Positions 42,929 through 51,454 of a stretch of DNA of 64,000 nucleotides are shown piece after piece. Position 1 is the first letter of the stretch. Every line of letters starts with the position of its first letter. A program made the position numbers and the translations under genes. The stretch covers positions 620,001 through 684,000 of the forward strand of contig CAWIAX010000003.1 in the NCBI GenBank assembly GCA_963834305.1, written 5' to 3'. This DNA is from JACCXG01 sp963834305 (GTDB lineage: Bacteria; Acidobacteriota; Vicinamibacteria; Vicinamibacterales; 2-12-FULL-66-21). The notes under the pieces are model-generated. The model had not been told where the DNA came from. It worked only from the letters and a program-made list of their open reading frames with translations, and did not search any database.

Positions 42929-44239
42929 TCATTTGAGTGCCGAAGGCAGCCGCGGGGACGACAGCAGCTTCTCGAACTCTTCCCAGCGCCGCCCGGGATT
43001 GCCGGCGACGCCGGGGCGGGATTCGATGTACTGGCGGACCAGGTCCTTGCCGAGGTTGTAGTTGATGACGTAGCTGCGGTACTGGTCCATGAAGCGCACG
43101 CGCTGCGCCGCACGATCCTGCGACATCAGGGCGTAGCGTTCGAGCCAGGCGGCCGCGGCGGCGGCGTCGATCTGCCCGTTGAGATAGCGGCGCGCCGCCT
43201 CGTTGCCGGCGTACGCCAGCTTGTCCACCATCGCCTGCACCTTGTAGTAGCGATCGGCGCGGGACGGGTCGAGGCCGGCGGCGGGGAAGAGGGTGGCGGT
43301 TTCGAAGGCCATTCGCTCGGCGCCAGGGAAGGCGACGTCGATGCCGTAATTGGCCGTGCCTTCCGCGATCAGCGACTGCGGCGAGAACAGCGGGTAGACG
43401 GAGAACTCGACCCAGCCGCGGTCCCGGACCAGGTGCTGCTCGAGCAGCACATTGTAGACGTGATGGCCGGGATAGCCTTCGTGGCACGCGAGATCGAGGG
43501 CCCGATCGATGTAGATCGGCAGATCCGCGTTCATCTGGATCAGGCTGGTGAAGTTGCCCTGGTACCAGTTGTAGCCGCTCCACGACTTGCCGGTGACGTA
43601 TTCGAGGGTGAAGCGCTCCGAGTCCGGCAGCTTGACGTGCGCGAGCGTCCGCTCGCGGCAGCCGGCGATGGCGGCCTTGAACACGGCGTCCTGCCTGTCG
43701 CGCGGAATGACGAACTCGCTGCGGAACCGCTCGTAGCGGGCGACGAGCGGCCCGGAGCCGGGGATCTCCGCGGCGAGGGTGTCGAGGATCTTCTGGAAGT
43801 GCGATTCCGGGAGCGTCGGCGCCACGGCGTCGTAGAGCGCGCGCGACTCTTCGTCGAACGTGAGCCGCTCCCCCTCGAGCATGCGGATGCGGGTGGCGAC
43901 GGCCGCGAGCTGGTGGGCGAGGTACTGCACGCGGAGCCGGTCGAGCTCGTCCGCCGGCGGCGGAACGCCGGCTACCGCGCCGTGCAGCGCGCGGGCCCGC
44001 GCGCCAAGGTCGTCGAGCGGGACCTTCGCGGCGGCGGCCTCGGCTTTCCACTCGGGAGGCCCGTAGTAGGCGTCCACGTAATCGGCGTCGTGCTGCCCGA
44101 GCGCGAGCACCAGCTTGACGTACTGCTCCGCGATGCCGTTCATGCCTGTCCCCCGCTCCGCGCGCGGCCGGGCTGCCTCCTGAGCGCCCATCGCCGCCAC
44201 CGCCGTCGCGAGGCACACCACCGCAATCAGCGCTCTCAT
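42929..44239 (-). CDS. DUF885-type metallopeptidase-like protein, secreted
   Basis: A 436-residue protein with an N-terminal signal sequence (RALIAVVCLATAVAAMGAQ). The likely zinc site is ACHEGYPGHHVYN, with a second acidic motif LIAEGTANYG about 45 residues later, which fits the DUF885 / HEGxPGHH metallopeptidase-like family. The rest is helical. Family members are mostly uncharacterised exported proteins. It heads a compact minus-strand set with the MBL hydrolase and quinone reductase, and is divergent from the DedA gene with 74 bases between starts. Confidence 0.82.
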   Translation of the reverse strand: MRALIAVVCLATAVAAMGAQEAARPRAERGTGMNGIAEQYVKLVLALGQHDADYVDAYYGPPEWKAEAAAAKVPLDDLGARARALHGAVAGVPPPADELDRLRVQYLAHQLAAVATRIRMLEGERLTFDEESRALYDAVAPTLPESHFQKILDTLAAEIPGSGPLVARYERFRSEFVIPRDRQDAVFKAAIAGCRERTLAHVKLPDSERFTLEYVTGKSWSGYNWYQGNFTSLIQMNADLPIYIDRALDLACHEGYPGHHVYNVLLEQHLVRDRGWVEFSVYPLFSPQSLIAEGTANYGIDVAFPGAERMAFETATLFPAAGLDPSRADRYYKVQAMVDKLAYAGNEAARRYLNGQIDAAAAAAWLERYALMSQDRAAQRVRFMDQYRSYVINYNLGKDLVRQYIESRPGVAGNPGRRWEEFEKLLSSPRLPSALK

Positions 44240-44313
44240 GTCCCCATTCTGTCATCTGCCCTGAGGAATCGTCGACCTTTGATACACTCCCGTGGCCGGT
44301 TCCGTCGGCGTCC

Positions 44314-44967
44314 ATGCGGTCCCTCTTCTACGCCCTCCTGGGCTATTTCCTGACGCCGTTCGGCCTGGTGGTGATGGGTGCCCTCGACTCGTCGCTCGTA
44401 TTCTTCCTTCCCCTCGGGATCGACTTCGCGGTGATTGTTCTGGCGGCGCGCAAGCCCGAGCTGTTCTGGCTCTACGCCGTCCTGGCCACCGCCGGGTCGC
44501 TCGCCGGCGCGATGGTCACGTTCTGGATCGGCCGCAAGGTCGGCGAACACGGGCTGACGCGGTTGCTGAGCCCGGCGCGTCTCGATCGGGTCAAGAAGCG
44601 CGTGAGCCGGCACGCGGCCGCCGGTGTGGCCGCGCTGGCCATCATTCCGCCGCCGTTCCCCTTCACCGCGTTCCTGCTCGCGAGCGGCGCGTTCGGGGTC
44701 AAGCGGTGGAGTTTCTTCACGACGCTCGCCGGGGTGCGGCTCGCGCGGTTCCTGGCGGAGGGGGGGCTTGCCGCGCTCTACGGCCGGCGGATCCTGACGT
44801 GGATGGAGTCGACCGTCTTCGAGGTGATTGTCGGCGTGCTGATCGCGCTGGCCATCGTCGGCACCATCGTGTCGGGCGTGGCGGTGTATCGCGGATCGCG
44901 GCGCTCGGGCGGCTCCACGGGGCGATCGGGCACGGGCGAGGGGCAGGCCACCGGCGCCGACGCGTGA
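44314..44967 (+). CDS. DedA/VTT-family membrane protein
   Basis: A 217-residue integral membrane protein. The VTT (SNARE-associated) pattern is seen in LFWLYAVLATAGSLAGAMVT followed by FWIGRKVGEHG, and IIPPPFPFTAFLLASGAFGV with the proline-rich re-entrant loop. DedA proteins act in phospholipid (undecaprenyl-phosphate or phosphatidylethanolamine) translocation and envelope homeostasis. The C-terminal tail after the last helix is Ser/Gly-rich. It converges on the baeRF-like gene with 59 bases between stops. Confidence 0.85.
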   Translation: MRSLFYALLGYFLTPFGLVVMGALDSSLVFFLPLGIDFAVIVLAARKPELFWLYAVLATAGSLAGAMVTFWIGRKVGEHGLTRLLSPARLDRVKKRVSRHAAAGVAALAIIPPPFPFTAFLLASGAFGVKRWSFFTTLAGVRLARFLAEGGLAALYGRRILTWMESTVFEVIVGVLIALAIVGTIVSGVAVYRGSRRSGGSTGRSGTGEGQATGADA

Positions 44968-45026
44968 AGACCCCGACAGCCGGCGTTCCGGCCGTCGAGG
45001 TCCAGGAGATAAGGGGAGGCCCGCCG

Positions 45027-46187
45027 TCAGATGGTGAATCGGAGGATGGCGGCCACGCCGCCGTAGCCGGCCAGCAGCTCCGGATCTTCCACGAACGTGA
45101 TCCTGGCGGAGGTCTGCGTTGCCCGGGTGATCAGCTCGTCGGCCAGCCGGACCGTCTCGGACGCCACCGCCGCCGCCTCGCCGGCGGCGACGGACTCGAC
45201 GGCCGGTTCCGGCAGGCCGTTGCCCAGCCCGTTGCCGGTGTGCGGGCGCGCCGCGCCGGCAGCGGCCCCGGCCAGCTCGCGGACGCTGGCGGTGATCAGC
45301 AGCTCCTCGACCTGCCCGTTCGCCAGCGCGTCCAGCGTCGCCTCCGGCCCCACCACCCCGAGTCCGCCGCCGCGGTAACCGCCGATGGCTTCTTCTGCCT
45401 TCTCGCGCTCAGTCTGGCCGTGCACGCGCTTCACCGCATCCAGCGACGCCTTCACCACGTCGTCCAGCGGCGCGTCGGTGTCGATGCGGACCTGGTCGAC
45501 GATCTTCTCGGTGAGGTGCTTGGGCATCTGGTCGCGCAGCAGCGGCATGATCACCTCGTCGCCGGCCACCACGATCTCGGCGATGCCTTCCCGCTGGACG
45601 ATCTTGTCGAGCGCCTCGACGACTTCCTTCGCGTGCTGGACGTGGAAGTTCTCGGTGTGGCGCTGGAACCGGGCCTGCGACCATCCACCCTGGGAGGTCC
45701 GCCGGGTCTTGACGCCCTTCACTTCTTCCTTGGCGACGAGCTCGCCGGTGGCGAACACGAGGATGCGCGCCGTGTTGGTGTCGGCCAGCACCGCGGCGTA
45801 GCGCGGGTAGAGCGATTCGACGCGCGCGAGCGGATAGAGATGAGGCTGGTCGCCGATATAGAGCCAGTGCTGTTCGATCGGGGCGGTCAGCTGGATGGTC
45901 TCGAACAGGTTCGCCACCGAGCACGCGAACACCGCGACGCCGTTGGCCGCGGGATCGATGTCCGACTCGAGGAAGCTCGAGATGCGTTCCAGATCCTTGT
46001 CGAGCGACTCCCGGTCCGGCGACCCCGCGGGATACGTCTGGCTCCTGGCCGCGAACTCCTTTTTCACGAAGCTGTGGAACTGATCCCGTCCGGTGCCGCC
46101 CGGCTGGGTGTTGAGATACAGGCTGACCACCGGATAGGGCACGCGCTCGAACGCCGCGAGCCTGTCCAGCTGATCCTTGACTGGCAT
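45027..46187 (-). CDS. baeRF/Vms1-like eRF1-fold protein
   Basis: A 386-residue soluble protein from ATG 46187, with GGAGG eight bases upstream. The N-terminal part (VPYPVVSLYLNTQPGGTGRD) and the central eRF1-domain-2-like part (RYAAVLADTNTARILVFATGE, GGWSQARFQRH, AEIVVAGDEVIMPLLRDQMP) match bacterial/archaeal eRF1-like (baeRF) proteins. The GGWSQARFQRH block occupies the place of the eRF1 GGQ loop, with Gln shifted, as in Vms1/ANKZF1 relatives. The C-terminal part has an eRF1 domain-3/ribosomal-L7Ae-like pattern (EELLITASV, TRATQTSARITFVED). Such proteins may act in ribosome rescue or tRNA cleavage. Confidence 0.82.
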   Translation of the reverse strand: MPVKDQLDRLAAFERVPYPVVSLYLNTQPGGTGRDQFHSFVKKEFAARSQTYPAGSPDRESLDKDLERISSFLESDIDPAANGVAVFACSVANLFETIQLTAPIEQHWLYIGDQPHLYPLARVESLYPRYAAVLADTNTARILVFATGELVAKEEVKGVKTRRTSQGGWSQARFQRHTENFHVQHAKEVVEALDKIVQREGIAEIVVAGDEVIMPLLRDQMPKHLTEKIVDQVRIDTDAPLDDVVKASLDAVKRVHGQTEREKAEEAIGGYRGGGLGVVGPEATLDALANGQVEELLITASVRELAGAAAGAARPHTGNGLGNGLPEPAVESVAAGEAAAVASETVRLADELITRATQTSARITFVEDPELLAGYGGVAAILRFTI

Positions 46188-46274
46188 AGACACAACCTCC
46201 GATAGAGAAATCCGCAAGGGACATGCCACCCGATAGTTATCCCACGGGCGCCGCCGATCCGACACAGATACAAT

Positions 46275-47519
46275 ATGCGCCGAATGAAGCCGCGGTTCGC
46301 ACCCTTTTGGTACGACCGGTTCCCCGAGCGTCGCCGTCCCGCATTTCCCCGCCAGCGCGCGTCCCTCGACACCCGCGTCGTCGTGGTCGGCGGCGGACTG
46401 ACGGGGTGCGCCTGCGCCAGCGTGCTTGCGGCCGCCCGCATTCCGGTGGTGCTGGTCGAGGCGGCCAGGGTGGGTGCCGGTGCCACCGCCGGCGCGATCG
46501 GGCTGGGCCGCGAGGACTTCGACGGTTCCTTCGAGGACGCCGCTGCCGCCCATGGCCTGCGCGCGGCGAGGCTCATGTGGCAGGCGATGCGCCGGTCGGC
46601 ACTCGAGTTCCCGGCCGCCCTCCGCCGGCTCGACATCAAGTGCGACCTCCTGCCTCAGGACCTGCTCAGCGCGGTCATTGGCGCCGACCGCGCCGCCGCG
46701 AAGGCGTTGCGCCACGAATACAACGCCCGCCGCGCCGCCGGCCTCGAACATCGTTGGACCACCCCGGCTCAGCTCTCCCGGGCGGCGGCCCTTGGCGGCG
46801 GCGGTGCACTCCGGACCCACGGCTTCGTGCTCGACCCCTACCGCGCCTGCCTGGGCCTGGCGTCCGCCGCTGTCGATCGAGGGGCGGTCCTGCTGGAGCG
46901 CTCAGAAGTCCGCCGGATCCGCGGCGGCCGGAAACAGGTCGAGATCCAGACCTCGAACGGGCTGATACGCGCCGAAACCGTCGTGGTCACCGCCGGTTCG
47001 TCCATCCAGGATCTTCGTCCTCTCCGGCGGCACCTGCATCCACGTCACGGCTACGGCGTGGTGACCGAGCCCCTGCCCGCGGCCGTCCGGCGGGAGGTTG
47101 GGCAGCGGTCTGCCGTGTTGAAGGACTCTGCCGATCCGCCGCATGTCGTGCGCTGGCTGAAGGACGACCGCGCCCTGGTGGCGGGCGCTGACCAGGCTCC
47201 AGTGCCTTCCCGCCTGCAGGCCGCCACGCTGGTGCAGCGCACCGGGCAGCTCATGTACGAGCTCTCCGTGCTCTACCCCCCGGTTTCGGGTGCCCGTCCC
47301 GAGTGGGCCTGGTCGTACTCGTTCGACGAAACGGTCGACGGCCTGCCGTACATCGGCACCCATCGCAACTTCCCCCGTCACCTCTTTGCTCTCGGCCTGG
47401 GCCGGCACGGAGTAGCGGCCTCCTGGCTCGCCGCCAGGCTGGTTCAGCGGCTGCTTACCGAACAATCAGCGAAAGGTGACGATTTGTTCGGTTTTCCGCG
47501 CATCCTTTCCGGCCACTGA
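46275..47519 (+). CDS. FAD-dependent oxidoreductase (DAO/glycine-oxidase type)
   Basis: A 414-residue enzyme. After about 35 Arg/Pro-rich residues the dinucleotide-binding motif is VVVVGGGLTGCACASVLAAA, followed by VLVEAARVGAGATAGAIGLG. The second FAD motif is AETVVVTAGSSIQDL, and the C-terminal DAO pattern is DETVDGLPYIGTHRN and FALGLGRHGVAASWLAARL. It probably oxidises an amine or amino acid. The lead residues RMKPRFAPFWYDRFP resemble those of related putative oxidoreductases. It is divergent from the baeRF-like gene with 87 bases between starts. Confidence 0.83.
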   Translation: MRRMKPRFAPFWYDRFPERRRPAFPRQRASLDTRVVVVGGGLTGCACASVLAAARIPVVLVEAARVGAGATAGAIGLGREDFDGSFEDAAAAHGLRAARLMWQAMRRSALEFPAALRRLDIKCDLLPQDLLSAVIGADRAAAKALRHEYNARRAAGLEHRWTTPAQLSRAAALGGGGALRTHGFVLDPYRACLGLASAAVDRGAVLLERSEVRRIRGGRKQVEIQTSNGLIRAETVVVTAGSSIQDLRPLRRHLHPRHGYGVVTEPLPAAVRREVGQRSAVLKDSADPPHVVRWLKDDRALVAGADQAPVPSRLQAATLVQRTGQLMYELSVLYPPVSGARPEWAWSYSFDETVDGLPYIGTHRNFPRHLFALGLGRHGVAASWLAARLVQRLLTEQSAKGDDLFGFPRILSGH

Positions 47520-47530
47520 GCATGGCGCGG

Positions 47531-47554
47531 AGCCCCGGTTTTACTTCCGGGGCT
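47531..47554 (+). terminator. Hairpin downstream of FAD oxidoreductase gene
   Basis: A perfect 8-bp stem AGCCCCGG / CCGGGGCT with a TTTTACTT loop begins 11 bases past the stop codon. There is no T-run behind the stem, so its efficiency as a terminator is doubtful. Confidence 0.45.
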
Positions 47555-47648
47555 GCTGAACGCACTAAAAAAGACAAGGTCTTCGCCAAGGCAGAGCTTA
47601 GAATGGAAGCCCGCCGCGAGCGGAGGGGGAGTCTTCCCGGAGAAACCT

Positions 47649-49100
47649 ATGGCCAGGGGACGCGAGGAATACGTCGAGCACCTGCTTCGCCGCGCGGCGT
47701 TCGGCGCCGTCGCCGACGAGGTGACCCGCTACGCCAACATGCCCTACGTGTCGGCGGTCGAGCGGCTCCTGAGCTTCGAGCGGATCGACGACACCGTCGA
47801 TGGCCGCCTCGGCCAGCCGGGCTACGTCGGCGTCACCGCCCGCGCCACGGGCGGCTTCCAGCCCGCCGCCAACATAGACGATGCCCGGCAGCGGTGGCTG
47901 TTCCGCATGGTGCACAGCGAGCGGCCGCTGCAGGAGAAGATGGCGCTCTTCTGGCACAACCACTTCGCCACCGCCTACTCGAAGATCGCCGGGACGTACA
48001 ACGCCCTCGAGGCGACCCGGATGCTGGCCGCGAAGCCCGCAGAGGATCCCAACGGCGTCGTTGGCCAGCTCGAGCTCTTCCGCCAGCTCGCGCTCGGCAA
48101 CTTCCGCGACCTGCTGCTCGCCGTCGCGAAGGACCCGGCCATGCTCGTGTGGCTCGACGGCCGCACGAACGTGCGCGGCCGGCCGCAGGAGAACTTCGCC
48201 CGCGAGCTCATGGAGCTGTTCACCATGGGCGTGGGGACGTTCCAGGAGAGCGACGTCTACGCCGGCGCCCGGGTGTTCACCGGGTGGAACCTGTCGCGTC
48301 CCGGCAATGCCTACTACGCGTTCAGCTACAACGCTGGTCAGCACGACACCGATGCCAAGGAGTTCTCGTTCGCCGTCAACGACAGCGGCAGCCGCACCAT
48401 CCCGGCGCGCGCCGCGGCGCAGGGGATGCAGGACGGCGTCGATCTGATCAACGCGGTGGCCCGGCACCCGGCGACCGGCCCCCGGCTCGCCCTCAAGCTG
48501 TATCGCTATTTCATCAACGAGGTGGACGCCCCGGACGACGCGCTGATCCAGGACGTGTCGCGCATCTACTACTCGAGCAACTTCGAGATCAAGCCGATGG
48601 TGCGCCGCCTGCTCGCCTCGACGCAGTTCCTCGACGAGCGCAACCTCTACAAGCGCTACGCGTGGCCGGTCGAATACGTCTCCCGATCGCTCAAGGAAGT
48701 GGGCTGGAACGGCTTCTCCCTGAGCAGCGCGCTGACGCCGCTCGTCAACATGGGGCAGCAGCTGTTCGAGCCGCCCGACGTCAACGGCTGGGAGCTGGGG
48801 ACCGGCTGGTTCTCGACCGGCGGCATGCTGGCCCGCATGAACTTCGCCTCGCAGCTGGCCACGAACCAGAAGTTCAACCTGCGCGACCTGGCCCGGAAGG
48901 AGGGGCGTACGCCGGAGGCGCTGGTGTCGTTCGTCCTCGATCGGCTGACACCCGGCGAGTTCGCGACGCCGGCCTACAACGCGCTGCTCGACTACGCGCG
49001 CGGCGGCATCACCTGGAGCGGATCCGACGACCAGCTGGCGGTGAAGACGGCCGGCCTCGTCCACCTCGTCGTCGGTTCCGGCGACTACCAGCTCGTATAA
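47649..49100 (+). CDS. DUF1800 domain protein
   Basis: A 483-residue helical protein from ATG 47649. It opens with the DUF1800 pattern EYVEHLLRRAAFGAVADEV, then LFRMVHSERPLQEKMALFWHNHFAT, GRPQENFARELMELFTMGVG and the C-terminal FEPPDVNGWELGTGWFSTGG. Family members are usually encoded directly before a DUF1501 protein, as here (8 bases), and the pair is typical of Planctomycetota, Acidobacteriota and Proteobacteria. The function is unknown; an export or surface-associated role for the pair is suspected because the partner carries a Tat signal. No signal peptide is visible in this protein. Confidence 0.88.
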   Translation: MARGREEYVEHLLRRAAFGAVADEVTRYANMPYVSAVERLLSFERIDDTVDGRLGQPGYVGVTARATGGFQPAANIDDARQRWLFRMVHSERPLQEKMALFWHNHFATAYSKIAGTYNALEATRMLAAKPAEDPNGVVGQLELFRQLALGNFRDLLLAVAKDPAMLVWLDGRTNVRGRPQENFARELMELFTMGVGTFQESDVYAGARVFTGWNLSRPGNAYYAFSYNAGQHDTDAKEFSFAVNDSGSRTIPARAAAQGMQDGVDLINAVARHPATGPRLALKLYRYFINEVDAPDDALIQDVSRIYYSSNFEIKPMVRRLLASTQFLDERNLYKRYAWPVEYVSRSLKEVGWNGFSLSSALTPLVNMGQQLFEPPDVNGWELGTGWFSTGGMLARMNFASQLATNQKFNLRDLARKEGRTPEALVSFVLDRLTPGEFATPAYNALLDYARGGITWSGSDDQLAVKTAGLVHLVVGSGDYQLV

Positions 49101-49108
49101 GGGCGACC

Positions 49109-50374
49109 ATGGCCATCAGTCGACGTAAGTTCGTGCGCGGAGGGGTGGCGGCGTTCACCGTCAGCTTCGCGGCCCCCGCCTTCCTCTCCGACCTCGCCCG
49201 CGCGCAGGGCCGGGCGCAGCGCAACCTCGTGGTCCTCTACCTGAGCGGGGGGAACGACGCGCTCAGCACGCTCATCCCCTACACCGACGCGCAGTACTAC
49301 GCCAGGCGTCCCACGCTGGCGGTCCCCGCGGCGAACGTGCTCCAGATTGGCCGCGATCGCGCCGGCAACGCCCTCGGCCTGAACCCGCGGCTGCCCGGGC
49401 TCAAGTCGATCTTCGATTCGGGGCGGATGGCCGTGATTCAGCGTACCGGCTATCCGAACTCGAGCCGGTCGCACTTCCTCGGCACCGACATCTGGTCGAC
49501 CGCCGACCCGAGGTCGCCGCAGGGGAGCGGATGGCTGGGACGCTACCTGGACATGCTGCCGTCGCCGGTGGATCCGCTCACCGCGTGGTCCACCGTCCGG
49601 GAAACGCCGCGCACCCTCCTGGCGAGGACCGTGAGCGTGCCGTCGATCCCCAGCGTCAGCGGCTACGCCCTGGCCAGCCCGAACACGCCGGCCGACGCGG
49701 CGTATGCGCGCGACAGCGCGCTGCGCATCGCCTCGCACCTGCCAGGCGATCGGCCGCACCTCGCCTTCGTCAACGGCACGGCGCAGGGCGCGTTCGCCAC
49801 CCTCGACCGGGTCGCGCAGGTGGCCACCTACGCGCCATCGGTGGCGTATTCGAACAACGGCTTCGCGCAGGCGCTGCGCGCCGTCGCCGGCGCCATCAAC
49901 AAGGGGGTCGGCACGCGGGTGTTCTGGGTCCAGACCGGCGGCTACGACACCCATGCCGGGCAGAGCACCAACGCCGCCAACGGCGCGTATGCGAACCTGA
50001 TGACGACGTTGAACGACGGCGTGACGACGTTCTACCGCGACCTCGAGAACCAGGGGATGCTGCAGGACACGTTGATCCTGCAGTTCTCCGAGTTCGGCCG
50101 CCGCATCAGCGAAAACGGCAGCCAGGGCACCGACCACGGCGCCGCCGGGCTGATGCTGGCGATCGGCGGGAGCGTGCGCGGCGGCATCTACGGCACCGCG
50201 GCGCGCCTGCAGGCTACGCCCGACAACCAGACGCTCGAGAACAACGGCGGCGACGTGCGCCACGAGACCGACTTCCGCTCGGTCTACGCCCGCGTCATCG
50301 ACTCCTGGCTGGGAGCAGACGCCAACGCCGTGCTCGGCGGCGATTTCCGCGCCGGGGCGCCCCCGTTCCTCTGA
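49109..50374 (+). CDS. DUF1501 domain protein with Tat signal
   Basis: A 421-residue protein from ATG 49109. The N-terminus (SRRKFVRGGVAAFTVSFAAP) is a twin-arginine signal. The body belongs to the sulfatase/alkaline-phosphatase-like DUF1501 family: VVLYLSGGNDALSTLIPY, SRSHFLGTDIWSTADP, VFWVQTGGYDTHAGQ, LILQFSEFGRRISENGSQGTD and HGAAGLMLAIGG. These keep the Asp/His positions likely to bind metal. The gene is coupled to the DUF1800 gene. Its function is unknown. Confidence 0.88.
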   Translation: MAISRRKFVRGGVAAFTVSFAAPAFLSDLARAQGRAQRNLVVLYLSGGNDALSTLIPYTDAQYYARRPTLAVPAANVLQIGRDRAGNALGLNPRLPGLKSIFDSGRMAVIQRTGYPNSSRSHFLGTDIWSTADPRSPQGSGWLGRYLDMLPSPVDPLTAWSTVRETPRTLLARTVSVPSIPSVSGYALASPNTPADAAYARDSALRIASHLPGDRPHLAFVNGTAQGAFATLDRVAQVATYAPSVAYSNNGFAQALRAVAGAINKGVGTRVFWVQTGGYDTHAGQSTNAANGAYANLMTTLNDGVTTFYRDLENQGMLQDTLILQFSEFGRRISENGSQGTDHGAAGLMLAIGGSVRGGIYGTAARLQATPDNQTLENNGGDVRHETDFRSVYARVIDSWLGADANAVLGGDFRAGAPPFL

Positions 50375-50382
50375 TTCGCGGG

Positions 50383-51330
50383 TCAGCCGCCGAAGATTCC
50401 CCTGAGCGCGATGTCCAGCTCAGGGTAGCGGAAGGTGTAGCCGAGCGCCGCCGCGCGCGCGGGGATGACCCGCTGGCCGGTCAGCACCGACTGCGCGAAC
50501 TCGCCCAGGACGAGGCGCAGCGCGAAGGCGGGTGCCGGAACCAGTGCGGGGCGGTGCAGGGCGCGTCCGAGCGCCTGCGCGAATTCGCGGTTCGTCACCG
50601 GGTTCGGGGCGGTGAGATTGATCGGGCCCGCCGCATCCGGGTTCTGCACGATCCACTTCACCATCTCGACCCAGTCGAGCCGGTGAATCCACGACATGTA
50701 CTGGCGGCCCGACCCCATCGGCCCGCCGGCAAAGAGCCGGAACACCGTCGTCATCTCCGCGAGGGATCCCCCGGACCGCTCGAGCACGATGCCGGTGCGA
50801 ATCACGGCAAGGCGGATCCCCTGCCGCACGCGGCCGGCTTCCGCCTCCCAGTCCTGGCAGAGCCGGGCCAGGAAGTCGCTGCCGGGGGGCGAAGCCTCGG
50901 TGAGCAGACGGTCGCCGCAGGCGCCGTAGTAGCCGACCGCGCTGGCGCTGACAAAGACACCGGGCGGCGTGGCGACGGCGGCCATGGCGGTCACCAGGCT
51001 GCGCGTGGCGAGCAGGCGGCTGTCCCGCAGCTCGGTTTTATACGCGCTGGTCCAGCGCTTGCCGGCGACCGAGGCGCCCGCCAGGTTGATCACGGCGTCC
51101 GCGCCGTCGATGGCCTCCGCCCACGGCCCGCTCCCGCCGTCCGGGTTCCAGCCCACACTCGTGATGCCCGGTACGCCGGTGCCGGACTCGTGGCGGGAGG
51201 CGCCGGGCGGCAGCGATCGCGTCAGGACCCGGACGTCGTGGCCATCTTCGGCGCAGCTCTCCGTCAGCGGCCGGCCGAGAAAACCCGACCCGCCCGCGAC
51301 GACGAGGCGCAGCACCCCTGGGTCTGCCAT
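50383..51330 (-). CDS. TIGR01777-type NAD-dependent epimerase (SulA-like)
   Basis: A 315-residue extended SDR from ATG 51330. The nucleotide-binding motif is LVVAGGSGFLGRPL; further family marks are DAVINLAGASVAGKRW, VFVSASAVGYYG, PINLTAPNPVTNREFAQALG and the DUF1731-like C-terminus with LVLGEFAQSVLTGQRVIP. Members are related to the cell-division inhibitor SulA of cyanobacteria and plant GC1/SulA proteins, but the reaction is unknown. It is convergent with the DUF1501 gene (8 bases between stops) and divergent from the TPR gene across a repeat-filled region. Confidence 0.88.
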   Translation of the reverse strand: MADPGVLRLVVAGGSGFLGRPLTESCAEDGHDVRVLTRSLPPGASRHESGTGVPGITSVGWNPDGGSGPWAEAIDGADAVINLAGASVAGKRWTSAYKTELRDSRLLATRSLVTAMAAVATPPGVFVSASAVGYYGACGDRLLTEASPPGSDFLARLCQDWEAEAGRVRQGIRLAVIRTGIVLERSGGSLAEMTTVFRLFAGGPMGSGRQYMSWIHRLDWVEMVKWIVQNPDAAGPINLTAPNPVTNREFAQALGRALHRPALVPAPAFALRLVLGEFAQSVLTGQRVIPARAAALGYTFRYPELDIALRGIFGG

Positions 51331-51357
51331 CAGCTGCACTATAACGCGCGGGCTTCG

Positions 51358-51440
51358 CTCCAACGCCCAATTCCCAACTCCCAACGCCCAACCCCCACCC
51401 CTCAGTTCCCCAGTTCCCCCGCTCCCCGTTCCCCAGTTGG
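51358..51440. repeat. C-rich/G-rich heptamer-like array in divergent promoter region
   Basis: On the minus strand, units such as GGGAACT, GGGGGTT, GGGCGTT, GGGAGTT and GGGAATT follow each other with about 7-bp periodicity. It differs in sequence from the GGTKCAG arrays at 4-6.5 kb. It fills most of the 124 bases between the divergent SulA-like and TPR genes. Runs of three to five G could form a G-quadruplex. Confidence 0.75.
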
Positions 51441-51454
51441 TTAGAATTGTCGCC

